Positions 28,850 through 42,210 of a stretch of 64,000 bases of DNA are shown in pieces. The translations under genes and the position numbers were made by a program. The stretch lies in the NCBI RefSeq assembly GCF_030052815.1, contig NC_079510.1, positions 31,945,823 through 32,009,822 of the forward strand, written 5' to 3'. Positions within the stretch are counted from its first letter, which is position 1, and each line of letters starts with the position of its first letter. The notes under the pieces were generated by a model. The model was not told the origin of the DNA. It was given only the letters and a program-made list of their open reading frames with translations, and did no database searches. The DNA comes from Hevea brasiliensis (Eukaryota; Streptophyta; Magnoliopsida; Malpighiales; Euphorbiaceae).

Positions 28850-29112
28850 TGTAACATCTGGTACGAAAGGGAAGATCTCGGCTGGATCGGTCCTATGGGA
28901 GAGCAAGGCTTGGTGGTGCCCTTATCAAAATAGGGGGTAGGAATAAATTGAGTCCCACATCGGAAAATGAGGGGAAAGTGAAGGGCCATATAAGTGACAA
29001 GCCTTCTAATCTGGATAATGCACTTTTGAACCTCAAAGAAGGGATTCAAGGGATAAAGCTGTGAAATTCAGTGGATCAAAATGGACAATACCATCCAATG
29101 ACGGTTTTTAGA
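28850..29112 (+). mobile_element. LTR- or TRIM-like promoter-bearing repeat
   Basis: It starts TGTAACATCTGG and contains AGTCCCACATCGG followed by a TATA box, a combination common in small plant LTR/TRIM elements. It ends in the type of sequence TGGACAATACCATCCAATGA. No partner LTR, primer-binding site or target duplication was identified, so the ends are approximate. Confidence 0.45.
28952..28994 (+). promoter_or_regulatory. USE-like GTCCCACATCG plus TATA box
   Basis: GTCCCACATCG (28952-28962) equals the plant snRNA upstream sequence element consensus RTCCCACATCG. ATATAAG follows at 28988-28994, 25 bases after the element, close to the Pol III-type spacing. Downstream sequence is not a recognisable U-RNA, and the same motif pair occurs in LTRs, so an LTR promoter is the likelier reading. 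Confidence 0.45.
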
Positions 29113-31740
29113 AGTTGTTTTGTCCATAATTATACAATCCATCCTTTTTTTTCAATTTTTCTCTTATCTTTACTAAATACAATCTCTCTTAATTAAATGA
29201 GATAAAAAGTAATTTGTCAAATTAAAGAATATTTTATTATAATTTATATAATTTAATTACTTTTTTAATTATCTTGTAAAAATATTAAACGATTGAGAAA
29301 AGTGGACGGAGATAGCAATTTTAATAACAAAATGTATAGAGAATTATGGTAAATGAATGCAAATTATATTTAATGAACTGTAAATGGTAATCTTCCATAT
29401 TAGTTGGATATATTAAATAAATTTTAATGAGTGTAAATATACATTCATTTGAAAAATCATTTAAATAATAATTTGAAATAAAAAAATATAGAATAAATTT
29501 CAACAATCAATTCTTCAACAAAATTAATTATCAACTACATTTATAATTGAATTCCAAAAACATAAAATTAAAATATTTTTATTATATTATTTATATGACG
29601 TCAAAAAATAAAAAAAAGGAAAATTATATACTCGCACATATCCCGTTATTATAATATTTTCTAAATTTAAAATTATAATTGATATTGGGAAATATATAAT
29701 TTACTGTTATTAAATAAAAAAAATAATAATTCACATGAAAAGCATGGGGTGACAATAATAATAATAATAATAATAATAAATAATTGAAAAGGTGAAATTA
29801 GAAAGGAATTTGTTCGCCAACTCTACTTGTTTGCCACTTTGATTAAGTAGCAAGCCACACTCACAGCCTCTTAAAGTGGCGAATAAATAAGTGTTAGCCG
29901 CTCTTCTTTTTAAAAAAATAAATAAATAAATAAATAAATAAATAACTTTTCATACTGTGTTGATGGAAAATGAAATGGCAATATTTTCTAAAAGTTAATA
30001 TGATTTTTTTATGCATTGCAAATTATCATATTTTGTTCCTTGTATTTTTATTTATTTTTATTAATTTATATTATTTCAACAATTTGACTAATGACAAATA
30101 ATTTAAAAAAAAATAAAATAACTCTCTCTGTCCATTTTTATTTATTATTTTTTAATAATGTAAAGAGCAAATTAATTATTTATCAATTAAGCTAATCACT
30201 GGGTTTAATTAATTATATAAGGGTGAATGAAAGAGAAAAAGAATTTGAGAAGTAGCTACATGAAAGGAAGGGGTCAAAAGATCCTCATCCCAAATAGATA
30301 AAGTAAAATATGAATGGGGGAATGATCTAATTTGGCAAAAATCAGCACAAAAATTCCTCTGCATCAGAATATATGAGAAAGCTTAGGTAGCTGCAGTATG
30401 AATGGAACACCACCCTACGAATTCTGAGTAAAAGTAATATCTCCTTTAACAAGAATCAAATCCATAAAGCCACTTTTATATAGAACAATCATCTCATAAT
30501 TTTTATATTTGGAAATTCATCAGAATTTGGAATTAAACCCTCCCCCATTTTTTCTCCTTTTTCATTCTTTTTTCTTTAATCTTCTATCTTGCCTTCTTTT
30601 ATTTTTTTTAATAGCCACATACTAGCTTATATATATAAAAAAATCAACGTGCTATATATAATGAGTATTAATTAAAGCTTATTATTCTTTTTATTTATAA
30701 AATGTGTCATACGTCAGTCCATGGCGTCATAGTTGCTAGATTTATTAGATAAACTAAACTTTCATATATTTGCCAAGTCAGTCAGTGATATAATCTTAGT
30801 CTGTATATAAACAAATCTAACTGTATTAAGCAATCATATCCATATTATTCAAAAATTGAAAATTATTTTATAGTTTATAAATACGCATAAACTATAAAAA
30901 AATATAAAATTAATCAATTAATTCATATTACATTGTCTCACAGTAATTAAAGATAAAATATTTATACTATATATAAAATTTGGATAAATTTCTTCCTATG
31001 AGCCAGCTTTTAGGGTAAAGCTAAGTTTAATCTATTTTTTTTTATATAATAATCCATAGATGTGTTTGTCTATGCCCTTTATGTTTTAAATATTTATGTC
31101 AGAACGTGAGTAGCGTGTTGTCTCATATTAGTTTAAGATGAGATGTTTGTGCTATATATAAGACTTGATAAACCTCAATTTTTATCTAATTTTTTGAAAT
31201 GAAATTAAATTCGATTATTTTTTTTTATATATTGTTAAAATAAAATTTAATAGGAATTTTCTAACTACCAAGAAAAAAAGTTTGTTTAGTCTCGTGAAAA
31301 ACATAACGGAATATTTTGAAATTCTGATGGTTGTGTTTCACAAGTATTTTAAATAATAATATCTTTCTAAATAAAAAATATTTAATTTTGGATGAGAATG
31401 AATAAAAAATAAAAAAAAAAGTAAAATAAAATTGTGCGATAGAATCCGCATAATTCGCCACTACAAACCGCGAACTTGTTGCCTCTACTGTTAGTAACAA
31501 ATTATAATATAATCTTGTAATTTCATATTATATAAAATAATGCTTTAATAATATATATATTTTTATTAAATTATTATTATTAAATAATTTTTTATTAATA
31601 CTATTTTATATATTAAAGGTTAAGCTCTCTTTTTCATTTTAATTTTAATTTTTTATATATTAAAATATTGTAATCTACAAGTGAGTATATATGAGGTGGC
31701 AAAATGGATTGATAAGATTTTTTTTTTTCTTTTGAGCACG
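29113..31740. other. AT-rich intergenic DNA with microsatellites
   Basis: No gene was recognised. It includes an (AAT)n array at about 29750-29779 and an (AAAT)n array at about 29913-29944. The stretch 30230-30420 is GC-richer (CTACATGAAAGGAAGGGGTC..., GTAGCTGCAGTATGAATGG) and was checked for known plant miRNA sequences by eye without a match. Confidence 0.55.
30930..31200 (+). repeat. Pair of LTR-promoter-like direct repeats
   Basis: Two diverged copies (about 30930-31010 and 31111-31200) share TTGTCTCA, then an AAGAT(A/G)A(A/G)AT block, then CTATATATAA and a TTGATAAA/TTGGATAAA block. The TATA-containing core resembles plant LTR promoters. Element ends are not resolved. Confidence 0.35.
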
Positions 31741-32224
31741 TTGAATGATGATAATTTCAGATTGCAATTAATTTGAATTATTCATTAAATTAAAAAAAAT
31801 TAAAGTTAATTTGCATATGACATATTTTATATATATATATATATATACTTTTAATTAATTTAATATAAATATTTAATTTGAAAATTATAGTAGTGTAGAA
31901 TAGTGGAAATGGTTCAGGTGGAACAGGTGTAGCAATGATTGAATAATGCCATATCCCAATTAATTAGGAAAGTTCAATTTCTCCACACCTTCGTCTTTGA
32001 ATGCTACACGCGACTACTTGAGTTCACCCTGCGCCGTCATATTTACCACTTGCTGACGTGTTGCTTCACTTCAAAGTATTTATTATTATTTTTTAATAAA
32101 TCACGAATCCTCCTAATTTATTAAATTAAATTTACTCTCATTCAATATTATGTGAGATAAAGCATTTTTAATTAATTTTTTTTATTTATAAAGATTGAAT
32201 ATTTAATTTTATTTAAGGGATACA

Positions 32225-32455
32225 TAAAATTTATTTGATATTATTATTAAAATTATTATTAAAAAAATTAATTTTTTAAATATATTAATTAAAAAATATT
32301 AAAAAATAAATTAAAATTAAATTTAATAAAATTTAATCATAAAAATATTAAAATAAAAAAAAATTTATTTTTTTTTACTTTTTTCAATAACATTTTGATT
32401 TGATCAATAATCTCTAAAATGATATTTTCATTTAGAAAAATAATTTTAACCCTTC
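32225..32455. mobile_element. TTTGGTATT-family MITE, copy 4 (unit A)
   Basis: Internal AAATATATTAATTAAAAAAT and TATTAAAATAA blocks are shared with copies at 25547 and 26577. The ends are diverged. It is repeated in unit B at 43734. Confidence 0.45.
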
Positions 32456-32521
32456 AAACACAGCACTAAATAGATACATAATATTTTACTATTCATATTA
32501 ATCTCTTGAATTTTAAGTTTA

Positions 32522-32673
32522 TTTATTTATTATTACAGTTGAAATTGTTATTAAAAAAATATTTTTAAAATATATTAATTAAAAATATTTAAAATTAATT
32601 TTTATATATTTTAATAATAAAAATTCTAAAATGATAAAATTATTTTCTATAAACTGCTTCTTTTAATAATATT

Positions 32674-32719
<46 letters not shown>

Positions 32720-32748
32720 TGTTTTTAAAATTCCAATGCCAAACAAGA
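32522..32748. mobile_element. TTTGGTATT-family MITE, copy 5 (unit A)
   Basis: The right end AATGCCAAACAAGAC inverted is GTCTTGTTTGGCATT, the family terminus. An (AT)n array (32676-32717) has expanded inside it. It is repeated in unit B at 43985, where the array is far shorter. Confidence 0.5.
32676..32717. repeat. (AT)n microsatellite, unit A
   Basis: About 42 bp of AT; the equivalent place in unit B (about 44170-44181) holds only about 12 bp. Confidence 0.9.
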
Positions 32749-35700
32749 CGATAATGTATATATACATCATTCATTAAATGTTCCAATAAAGTCAGCCATT
32801 GACTTAAGGATTTAATGGACCATTAAATCAGTATATCACATTCACAATTGCTCTCTTTCTTTAATGCGTTTCAAATAAAAATTATGCAAGCAAAATCAAC
32901 TATATAATAATGAAGTACTTTAATCTAATTATTGAGTTAATATCTTCAAATTTTTAAAAGGAAAAAAAAAAGTCAATACCTTCAAATATATATTTCAAAA
33001 ATTATTGGAGGAATTTTAGGATTTATTTAATTTATTAATTATGATTAGTTATTAACAATCAATAATTATTCATTGAAAATCTCCTGAAATTGTAACACTG
33101 CTTTTCTGCTTTTTTTTTTTAACTCAGTATTGACATGTCCATAGATATGCTTTCCATTGTCAATTTCTTTAATCATATTGTATCTCTGTATTCATCAGTA
33201 GTATCTATTTTTAATGAATTAAATAAATATACATTAATTTCTATTAATTTTATAAAAAATATTATTTTATATTTTTAAAAAAATATTTTTTATTCTTAAA
33301 TTATTTTCTATGAAATAAATGAAGGTAAAATGTTTATATTTAGACCATGTTTTTTTTTATTTCTATTTAAAATTTAAATATTAAATAAATATGATGAGTG
33401 ATGCACAGAGTAAAGCATAACTGGCATTTCCCATTAAATTGGGCCATATTTTTGGAACGTGGATATATTATTATTAGGTTGTAAAATGTGAATGATATTG
33501 CTTTGCATTTTGCTCCTTAGAAAAATAATATAAAATTAAATAAATAAAATTAAATTCATCATGGGATGAGAAAGGGAAAGAAGGAGAATTCCCATGTTGG
33601 TAAATGATGATGGGCGAAACTATTAAGTATATGTAGTGATTTCCACTTTTTATTATTTTTTAAATAAAAAAAAATTTAAATGTAAAATCCTACACACTCC
33701 ATAATGATACAGTAAAATTATTTTATGTATATATACCTAAATATTTTATTTTTATGGCCCCAAGCTCATTGAATCATATTATATAATTATTATGTGATGA
33801 ATGGTGTCGGTTTCTTTTTCTTTTGTGCCTCTCAGAATATTGCTGAGATCCTGGAAATGGAATAATAATAATAAATAAATAATATTCTATGGTCCACTCG
33901 AGTGGTTGAACTGATCGAAGCCCAAGAAGTCAATGTCATTAATCACATGTGAGATTAATTGCTTTCCTCAAATTTAATAATATTTAGCATTTGTTCTTCA
34001 TAGAAATAGGGCCACCAATGCCCTGCCCTTTTGACTTAAAATAGTGCCAACCACAATTTTTATTTTTTTAAGGGATTAAGATCAAAATGGAGACTCGAAT
34101 CTTAGTAAGTTATATGCTTTTAGTCAATTAAATTAAATTAAGTTAAGGCCAATCATAATTTTAAAGCAATGCTTCTTATAAACATATTATCGAATTTTTA
34201 ATTAACATAGTTATTAAATAAATTTTAATAAGTGCAATTTATACCATTAAAATAATTGATACATTATACCAAAATATAAAAAATAAATAAAACATTTCTG
34301 ATTAATTAACTTTAATTCAATACTATTGAAATAATTTTTAAAATAGCAATTCTATCCTTTAATAATATGAGAATATTATTTGTCCAAATGATAGATTTTG
34401 TTCACATTTTTTTTGGGTTAAGTTGAAAAAAAAAAAAAAACTATACGTAGGCTTGTTGAAAAATCTCACAAGTAAAGACAATAAATTCAAAGCTTGATGT
34501 TAGCAAGGAACTGACTTTTCTTTATTTAACTTTAATTAAAATTTAAATTCTAAATTATACACTCTAAAACACCACTCAATATTATTAAATCTAAGCACAA
34601 TTATGACGAAAATTTTAACTTGTTTTTTTTTTTACTTGAATTTAATTTTAACTTGAATTTAATTTCAAAGAAAATTAATCAGGTGCTTTTTTGAAAAAAA
34701 AAAAAAATCAGATGCTTAATTTTCAATTCCCACATTCTACTCTTTAAATTATAGAGAGACATAATCATTTGTTTTAGAATTCATTTATTAATTCTTAAAA
34801 AATTTAGAGATAAATAATTTAATTGACTCGCATATTATTATCTTAATAATCTAATTTTTCTTTACATTAATAATATTTTGATGTTAAAAATATTAAAAGT
34901 GTTTGATTTAATTTATGAAAATTAATTTATAAATATTTAAAATTTTAAATAATTATATATTTGATTAATGTATTTATGAGTGACTGATAAGCGGTTAATT
35001 TATTTAATAAAAAATAATTTATAAGTATATTTATTATTAAAATAATTAAAAAGATATTAAATGAGATTTATAATAAAATTTTAAAAATTAAATAAAAATA
35101 ATATAATAAAATATTTAATTAAATTAATTTATAAAAAAATTGAGTCCCTAACATATTTTTTTAACTTATAAATTTAATTTATAATTTTAAAAATTATTAT
35201 AAATAAATAAATTAACTTATTTTTAAAATTTATTAATTTATTTAATTAATTTATAAATTAAAATAAATACCGACGTTGTTAGGGGAAAAGAAAACAAATT
35301 AGCCATTAAAAGTTTATGATTTTTTAAAATATTTTTTACTTCTATATTTATTTTTAAATTAGAGATAAATAATAAAAACATATCATTTAAGCAGAAAAAA
35401 CCATTAAGGATACGTATTCTATTGGACACAAATTTTTAGCTGTAAAAGTCAATTTTGTTGTGTTGTTGGGGCTCAGTTGGCTTTCAATTATTGCTAAAAA
35501 CCAAAACTGAATCAAATAAAAAACTATTCTATCTCTTTTTATTATAAATGAATTTTTTAATATTTAAATTTAAATTTTAATAAACTATTTTTAATATTAC
35601 AAATTAAATTAGATTTATTTTCTCTAAATTACATATTTTGTTTGATTCGGATACAATTCTTAAAAAAATTTTATATAATTTTTATCGCAAAAATTTAAAA

Positions 35701-35991
35701 ATATCACCATTCGAACTAAAATTAGTTGTTATTTAGAATATGTTAAGACTTTTATTTTCATAATAAATATATATTATATTAAATTCGTATAAAATATATT
35801 AAAATTATTTTTTATTAATTTAAATTACATTATTTCAAGTTATGTTCGAATTTGTAACAATTGAATTCACGTACTAACATTTACTTATAAATAATCTTAA
35901 TAAAAAAAAATAATTAAACAATAATATAAATTTAATTTAATTTTTAACTTAATTTAATATTAAATTTGAGATATTCAAGAACTGTGCATAT

Positions 35992-36467
35992 CTCTAATTG
36001 TAAGCTGAGAGATAAGAATGAGCTAAATTTAGCCTTGAATTATAATCCAATTGTGAAGATTCTGATTTTAATAAATTTATAATATTTTATTTAATTAGAA
36101 AAATAAAAGAAACCACATCACCAATATTCAACCTTATATGATTATATATATTAAGAAGTGATTGAGTTGAACAAAAAGAAATGATTGAGAATAATTACAA
36201 ACATTCAAAGAATTGAGGTATCAATTTATTAAAAATAAAAAAGGAAAAATATTTTATACGTACGTAATTAAATTGGTAACTGATACAAATAAATTATTTA
36301 GATACACATCACAATCAATCTGTTTAATTATTCTACATAAAATTAATTTTCATAAACAAAAATTGTTTGAAAATTAGTCCTTATAATAATTATTCCTAAC
36401 ATGACAATGAAATCCAATCTGCTAATCTAAATTATCATAAACAAAAATTGTTTGAAAATTAGTCCTT
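35992..36467. other. Unit A-specific block (476 bp) with 35-bp direct repeats
   Basis: It replaces 48270-48884 of unit B. It carries an identical 35-bp direct repeat (36351-36385 and 36436-36470) beginning CATAAACAAAAATTGTTTGA; the second copy straddles the right border. No coding sequence. Confidence 0.7.
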
Positions 36468-36669
36468 ATATTTATATATTTTTTAACATATAAAAAGATT
36501 ATACCGTACTTATTATATGATTTTTTTTTATGAATTACAAAATTTTAGTAAATTCCCAACTTGATCATAATTAAATCTTAGTAAATAAATAAATAAATAA
36601 AAGAAGTGTGAAAGTAGCAAAGGTAATCAAATTTTAGGTGTATGATATTTATATAGAGTGACTTGGCAA

Positions 36670-36676
<7 letters not shown>

Positions 36677-36702
<26 letters not shown>
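36677..36702. repeat. (AT)n microsatellite upstream of NPF gene A
   Basis: About 26 bp; absent as a long array at the matching place in unit B (about 49139). Confidence 0.85.
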
Positions 36703-37381
36703 TAATTCAACACTGCTGCCAGTCAAGCCTTTCACAAGCAAGATTGGAAATGTCATGATAATAAATATAAAACCATAGGTGGAGAAAAAGCTTGCGTCTG
36801 TCTCAGACGAAAAACCCTTGGCGTCCTTATTAGGCCACGTATGGTGGACACTCTTTCTATACTTTTCTCTTCTCACCAACCTCTCTCTCCCCTCTATGAT
36901 TGGTCACGGTTTCAATCGATTTAGGTCTGATTTAATTTCAGTTTTAATTTTTATTTTTACAATTTTGATTTCGATTCAAAAATATTTAATTCATATGGCA
37001 CTCTCTAAAACAGTCAATTTTTTTTTTTTTAAATGATTTGATCTGAATGAAAATTGATGATTTTAACCACTGTTTCTATTTCATTTTCAATTCAGAACCT
37101 CAGAAGAGGTCCCTTAACCGGTCTCATTCGCTGAACCGATGACCAGAACTACTTTCGGTCCAGTTGAAAAGCCAAACCAGTTATTATTATTATTATTATT
37201 TAATTTTAATAAAAATTTAAAAATAGTTTAATAATATTAAATTAAACATTTCATAAATTCTGTATTATTAAAATTGTGATAACAAGTGTAACTCTCAATT
37301 AAAAAAAAAAAAAAAAAGATTCGAGGTTTCTTTTTCTTATTGTAGCGAAAAGTAAAAATAGTAAGGTCGGCATCTTGTCTG

Positions 37382-37388
37382 TATAAAA
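37382..37388 (+). promoter_or_regulatory. TATA box of NPF gene A
   Basis: TATAAAA lies 91 bp before the ATG at 37473. The surrounding CTGTATAAAAGACGTTAACG is conserved in unit B at the same distance. Confidence 0.75.
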
Positions 37389-37472
37389 GACGTTAACGCC
37401 ATAGAGAAATCGTCAACACTCAACACAATACATATCCTTCTCTACTCTCTCCTTTGGAAATTAAAGAAATCC

Positions 37473-39078
37473 ATGGAGAACAGAAACGATCGTGCTCATA
37501 TTCATGATCATGATCAGCAAAAGGGTAATGGAAATGATGAAGAACCAGTCATCAACTACAGAGGAATCAAAGCCATGCCCTTTATCATTGGTAAGTTAAT
37601 ATATATATATATATATATAAATAAACTTCTAGTTGTTGTTGTTATTCGAGTTCCCATATGTGCAGTGTTCAGAATATTGATTGGCATGTTATAATATTGC
37701 AGGAAATGAGACATTTGAGAAGCTTGGAACCGTTGGATCTTCAACAAACCTTGTGGTGTATCTGAACACAGTTTTTAACCTCAAGAGTGTGACTGCTACT
37801 ACTGTTGTTAACGTCTTCAATGGCGCCACTAACTTGGCTCCTTTACTTGGAGCTTTCCTCTGTGATACTTACTTTGGACGTTACAAGACTCTGGGTTTTG
37901 CTTCTGTTACCTCATTTCTGGTACTTTTCTACTTTTCTCATCTTACAGAGTTTTATCTTCTTTTCTTCTTGATTTCTTCTTTATTGTTTGCTAAAAGATA
38001 GTATTAATCCATATAATTAAATATATATCTAATTTTGTTTTGAAGAAAGTTGTTAGAATTTTTTGGGGTTTTCTAATTAATTAATTAATTTTATTAGCAC
38101 ATGATTGCAATTATTTCAAATTTTATAATTCAATTTCTATTTTATTAAGTATATAATTTCTTTTCCCCAACTAATTAAATTGGTAATAATCATGATTTAT
38201 ATATAAAAAAAAATGTCTTGAATATAGTGTATATTTGAACTCGATTAGACAAATAATCATAATATAATAACTTGATAATTGAATATCTAACTTCAATTAA
38301 ATTTTAAATTCTTAACTTGAGTCGAAGTAACATGTTTTGGCCGTAATTCATGGTAGATTCCATGAGAACAATGAATTATATATAGGAGACTTAAAAAATA
38401 TCTATCATTATTGATTATTGAAATAAAAGAAATAAAAAAAAAAGTCAAAAGAGATATGATTCAGTTTGACAATAATGAAATTAACAATAATAATAATAAT
38501 AATAATAATAATTACTATTATTATTATTAATTTTAAATATTAAGTGGCATATGAGTTTAAGAAATTAGATTATAAGATGAAATATATGGCGAGAAATTAA
38601 AGGGTTATATTTAATGTATTTATTGATTTATAATGAGTAATAAATTATTTTATTGAAATTTATTTTTATAAACTTAAAAAAAATTAAATTTAAGTATCAC
38701 TTTATAAGAAAATAAATATTATATTAATTTATAACATTTTTAAAATTATAAATTCTTGAATTTTAATTTTAATAAAAAAATATTATAAAGTATCCTCACG
38801 ATGAATACCTTTCTCTAAAGTTTAGCTTTACAATATATATATATATATATAAATGTATAGTATGATAGATATGTATATGAGTATAGATAATTGTATTTAA
38901 ATTAAAATCTTCTCGTAAAAAAAGTTAAAACGGAAGCAACACTCCAAGTCAAAAATAGTAGTGTAACAATTAATAGGACCCCCAGTTTGGCAGAAGATGG
39001 GCAACCTGTCTCTTGTTTTCTTTGATTCTTCTCGAAGAAGAAAGAATTTTCCAAACTGCTTATTGACTATGGAATTTA

Positions 39079-39133
<55 letters not shown>

Positions 39134-40734
39134 TATTTTTTCATTTTTTGATTTTAATTTATGGTGTGTGTGCAGGGAATGTCAGCACTAGCTTTGACAG
39201 CAGCAATAACCAACCTGCATCCTCCAAAGTGTGTAGGAAAAGATAACAGCCAATGTGTAGGTCCAACAATTTGGCAATTTGCCTTTCTTCTGTGTGGATT
39301 TGGACTGATAGCAATTGGAGCTGGTGGAATCCGACCTTGCAATCTTGCCTTTGGTGCAGAGCAATTCAATCCCAACACTGAATCAGGCAAGAGGGGTATG
39401 AGTAGCTTCTTCAATTGGTACTACTTCACATATACCTTCGCTGTCATGGTTTCAGTAACTGGCATTGTCTATGTTCAATCTGACGTTAGCTGGGCTATTG
39501 GGTTGGCCATTCCTGCTTTTCTCATGTTCCTTTCTTCTGCTGTCTTCTTCTTGGGAACAAGAATTTATGTTATTGTTGAACCTGAAGGCAGCCCCATGAC
39601 TAGTGTGGCTCAAGTTCTTGTTGTTGCTGTAAAAAAACGAGGGCTAAAGCTTCCTCAGAACCCTGCTTTTTCCCTTTTCAACTATATTCCTGCCAAATCT
39701 ATCAACTCCAAGCTCCCTCACACAAATCAGTTCAGGTTAGATTATCATTATCCCCAATTTCTGCCATGTTAATCTCTTAATGAATTGGCAACAACCTTGT
39801 ATTTACGCTTACTGATCATGGCATTGGCATCTTCAGGTTCCTTGACAAGGCAGCAATCGTTACAGAAAAGGACCAAATAAACTTGGATGGCTCATCTGCC
39901 AAACCTTGGAGACTATGCAGTATCCAGCAAGTTGAAGAAGTGAAATGTTTGATCAGAATAATTCCAATATGGGCATCAGCCATAATCTACCATGTTCCCT
40001 TAATCCAACAACAGACCTATGCAGTTCTCCAAGCACTGCAACTTGACAGACGTCTAGGTACTGGCAGTTTTGAAGTACCTGCTGCCACATTTATTATCTT
40101 CACTATGCTTGCCCTCACTATTTGGATTCCCATTTATGACCGAATCCTGGTTCCGTTTCTTCAAAGACTTACTGGCAAAGAAGGTGGATTCACACTTCTC
40201 CAGAGAATGGGAATTGGAATCTTACTCTCAGTTCTTTGTATGTTTGTTTCCGGTTTGGTCGAGGGACATAGAAGACATATTGCTCATACTAAGCCAACTC
40301 TAGGCATATCACCCAAAGGAGGTGCTGTATCATCAATGTCTTGGATGTGGCTAGTACCTCAACTTGCACTTGCTGGACTTTCTGAGGGCTTTAATTATGT
40401 TTCCCAGATTGAATTTTACTACAAACAATTCCCAGAAAACATGAGGAGTATTGCAGGATCTTCCTTCTTTGCTGGTCTCGCATTGGCAAATTTTCTCAGT
40501 GGTTTTCTTGTTTCCACAGTCCACAAGGTTACTTCATCAACTAAATCTGGAGATTGGCTATCTGAGGATCTTAACAAGGCGAAATTGGACTATTTCTATT
40601 ATGTAATTGGTGTTTTGGGGGTATTGAACTTGGCATATTTTCTGCTATGTGCTAAGTGGTACAAATACAAAGTTCGTGAAGATGATAGCTCAGTGGAGAT
40701 GTCCAAGAAGGGATCAGTGAAGCATCATGTGTGA
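37473..40734 (+). CDS. NRT1/PTR family (NPF2-type) proton-coupled transporter, copy A, 597 aa
   Basis: Four exons: 37473-37590, 37703-37920, 39176-39735, 39837-40734; all GT-AG, joined frame open to TGA. The protein is a 12-helix major facilitator of the plant NPF (POT/PTR) family. ExxEK, the proton-coupling motif, is E42-T-F-E45-K46 in helix 1. The PTR signature [16 protein letters not shown] spans 89-104, GIRPC is at 163-167 and FFNWYYF at 190-196. A long charged central loop links the two halves, and [18 protein letters not shown] (345-362) begins helix 7. [10 protein letters not shown] near 517 is in the C-terminal half. The closest recognised relatives are NPF2.10/2.11-type (GTR-like) proteins, whose members move nitrate, glucosinolates or other glycosides into cells across the plasma membrane. 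The substrate here is not known. The gene looks intact. Confidence 0.93.
39090..39124. repeat. (AT)n microsatellite in intron 2 of NPF gene A
   Basis: About 35 bp of AT, 50 bp before the exon 3 acceptor. A similar array is present in copy B (51543-51577). Confidence 0.9.
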
Positions 40735-41338
40735 ATGGACTTGATAAAGTAACTTAGAAATCTGCATTACCATAAAAGAAATTTGGTTGAAAAGAAATCA
40801 TTATAAAGCATTTAGAGAAGGCAATCAAGATTTTATTCCTTCCCTGTATCAACGCAACTAAATTATTCCTGCTTTTTATTGTTTTGCTTTTGATACTGAA
40901 GAATAATTCTCATTCATGAAAATAAGTTGCACTAAGTGCAATGGATCACACTTCAAGAGACACTATTTAATTCAACTAGTCTATACCCACATTCAATTTG
41001 AAATCACCCATAAAATTAAGGGTAATTTAAAAATTCGTATGATTGGATTCAATATTGGCTCGTTCAGATTAACCCCATCAAGTATTTGCACTAAGCGATA
41101 AAGTTTTTATTTTTTAATTTTTTTTTCTTGATAGTTATATAGTTATATAATTGTATACTTAGATACTTTAACAACAAAAGAAAATGTGAAAGTTTAAGCA
41201 GTCTAGTGAAATTAAATTTCCTTTTTAATGCTATATTGGAGTTGAAATAGAATTATTTATCAACATGTGTGGCACCAAAAGATGTGGACTTTGTATGTGC
41301 ATTCTCCCATCATATCTAAGTAACTTCTTGAATTATTG

Positions 41339-42210
41339 GCCCTCTATCCAGGTTTAGAGAGAACTTTTCTCTCCAAAGTTTTTTCTTTTTTCAGAAGCTT
41401 AAGTCTTCTTCTGCCGTTTAAGTGGTCGTATTTGGCCATCTTGGGCAGCGGCTGGCCTTCCTTCCCCTGACTTAGAGAATGGGTATCTCCTTCCCCACCT
41501 TCAGGCGGGGTGTAAATAGTCTGTTTGGGTGTTCTTTTGGTTGCAGGCTGTTCTCAAATAGAAGAGTGCCAAGGACCTGCATGTGCTTCTCCCTTTATCT
41601 TAATGTTTCAGCAAGGGATGAAGCTCTGTTTATTGTGGCTATTTATCTGCGTTTACAATCTTTGGGTTTTGTGTGGTTAGGTACCTCTTGGAGACACCAA
41701 CAATGCCACATCTAATTTGTGAGCATTGGGTCTCTTAACTGGATATAGGAGATTGAGAGAGCCTAAAAGAGTTATGTCTAATGCTTATTGATTGTCGTGT
41801 TCTTCTGGTCGGTGCTTTGCATATCCTGTTTGAATCACTGAACTTGGGCTCTATCTATGTTTGAGTTGAGATTTGTTGTGAGGAAGAGGGTTTGATGCAA
41901 CTCACTAGGTTTCCTTTTATTCTAATGGAAGCCTCTCCTCGTGTGTTTCTATTGTTTCTTTTTCAACTTTGGCCACCATCTGATTGCGGTGTCAATGGAT
42001 TATTCCTTCTTTGCTTTGACTGTAGGTATGTAAGAGTTGTGTTGCTTTCGGGTTTTGGGATCCAGATAAATGTATGGGTTTAATTCTTGTGGACCGGCTA
42101 GTGTGTAGATAGGGATCTTTTTTGTAAGCCTTTATTTCTTGTACTGATATGTATCAGACATTGAAACCTTTTATATTAATGAATTACTCTCTATCTTTAG
42201 AAAAAAAAAA
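41339..42210 (+). mobile_element. L1-type LINE remnant, 872 bp, with poly(A) and target duplication
   Basis: It starts GCCCTCTATCCAGGTTTAGA followed by the self-complementary AGAGAAC-TTTTCTCT typical of plant LINE 5' ends. It ends ATTAATGAATTACTCTC...TTTAG plus a 10-A tail. Flanks TTGAATTATTG (41328-41338) and TTAAATTATTG (42212-42222) form an 11-bp target duplication with one mismatch. Having both ends but no RT means a large internal deletion or a non-autonomous form. The short open frames inside (41479-41715, 41892-42083) are not genes. Confidence 0.7.

Noticed and set aside
28952..29112. Possible U-snRNA gene after the USE/TATA pair
   Set aside because: Downstream sequence shows no recognisable U1-U6, U3 or MRP sequence; the motif pair is also common in LTRs.
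30230..30420. Possible microRNA precursor in a GC-richer patch
   Set aside because: No match by eye to conserved plant miRNAs and no clear long foldback.
39154..39414. Minus-strand open frames opposite NPF exon 3 (also 51598-51858)
   Set aside because: Antisense shadows of the transporter exon; identical in both copies only because the exon is.
41479..42083. Short plus-strand open frames downstream of NPF gene A
   Set aside because: They lie inside the LINE remnant and show no family motif.
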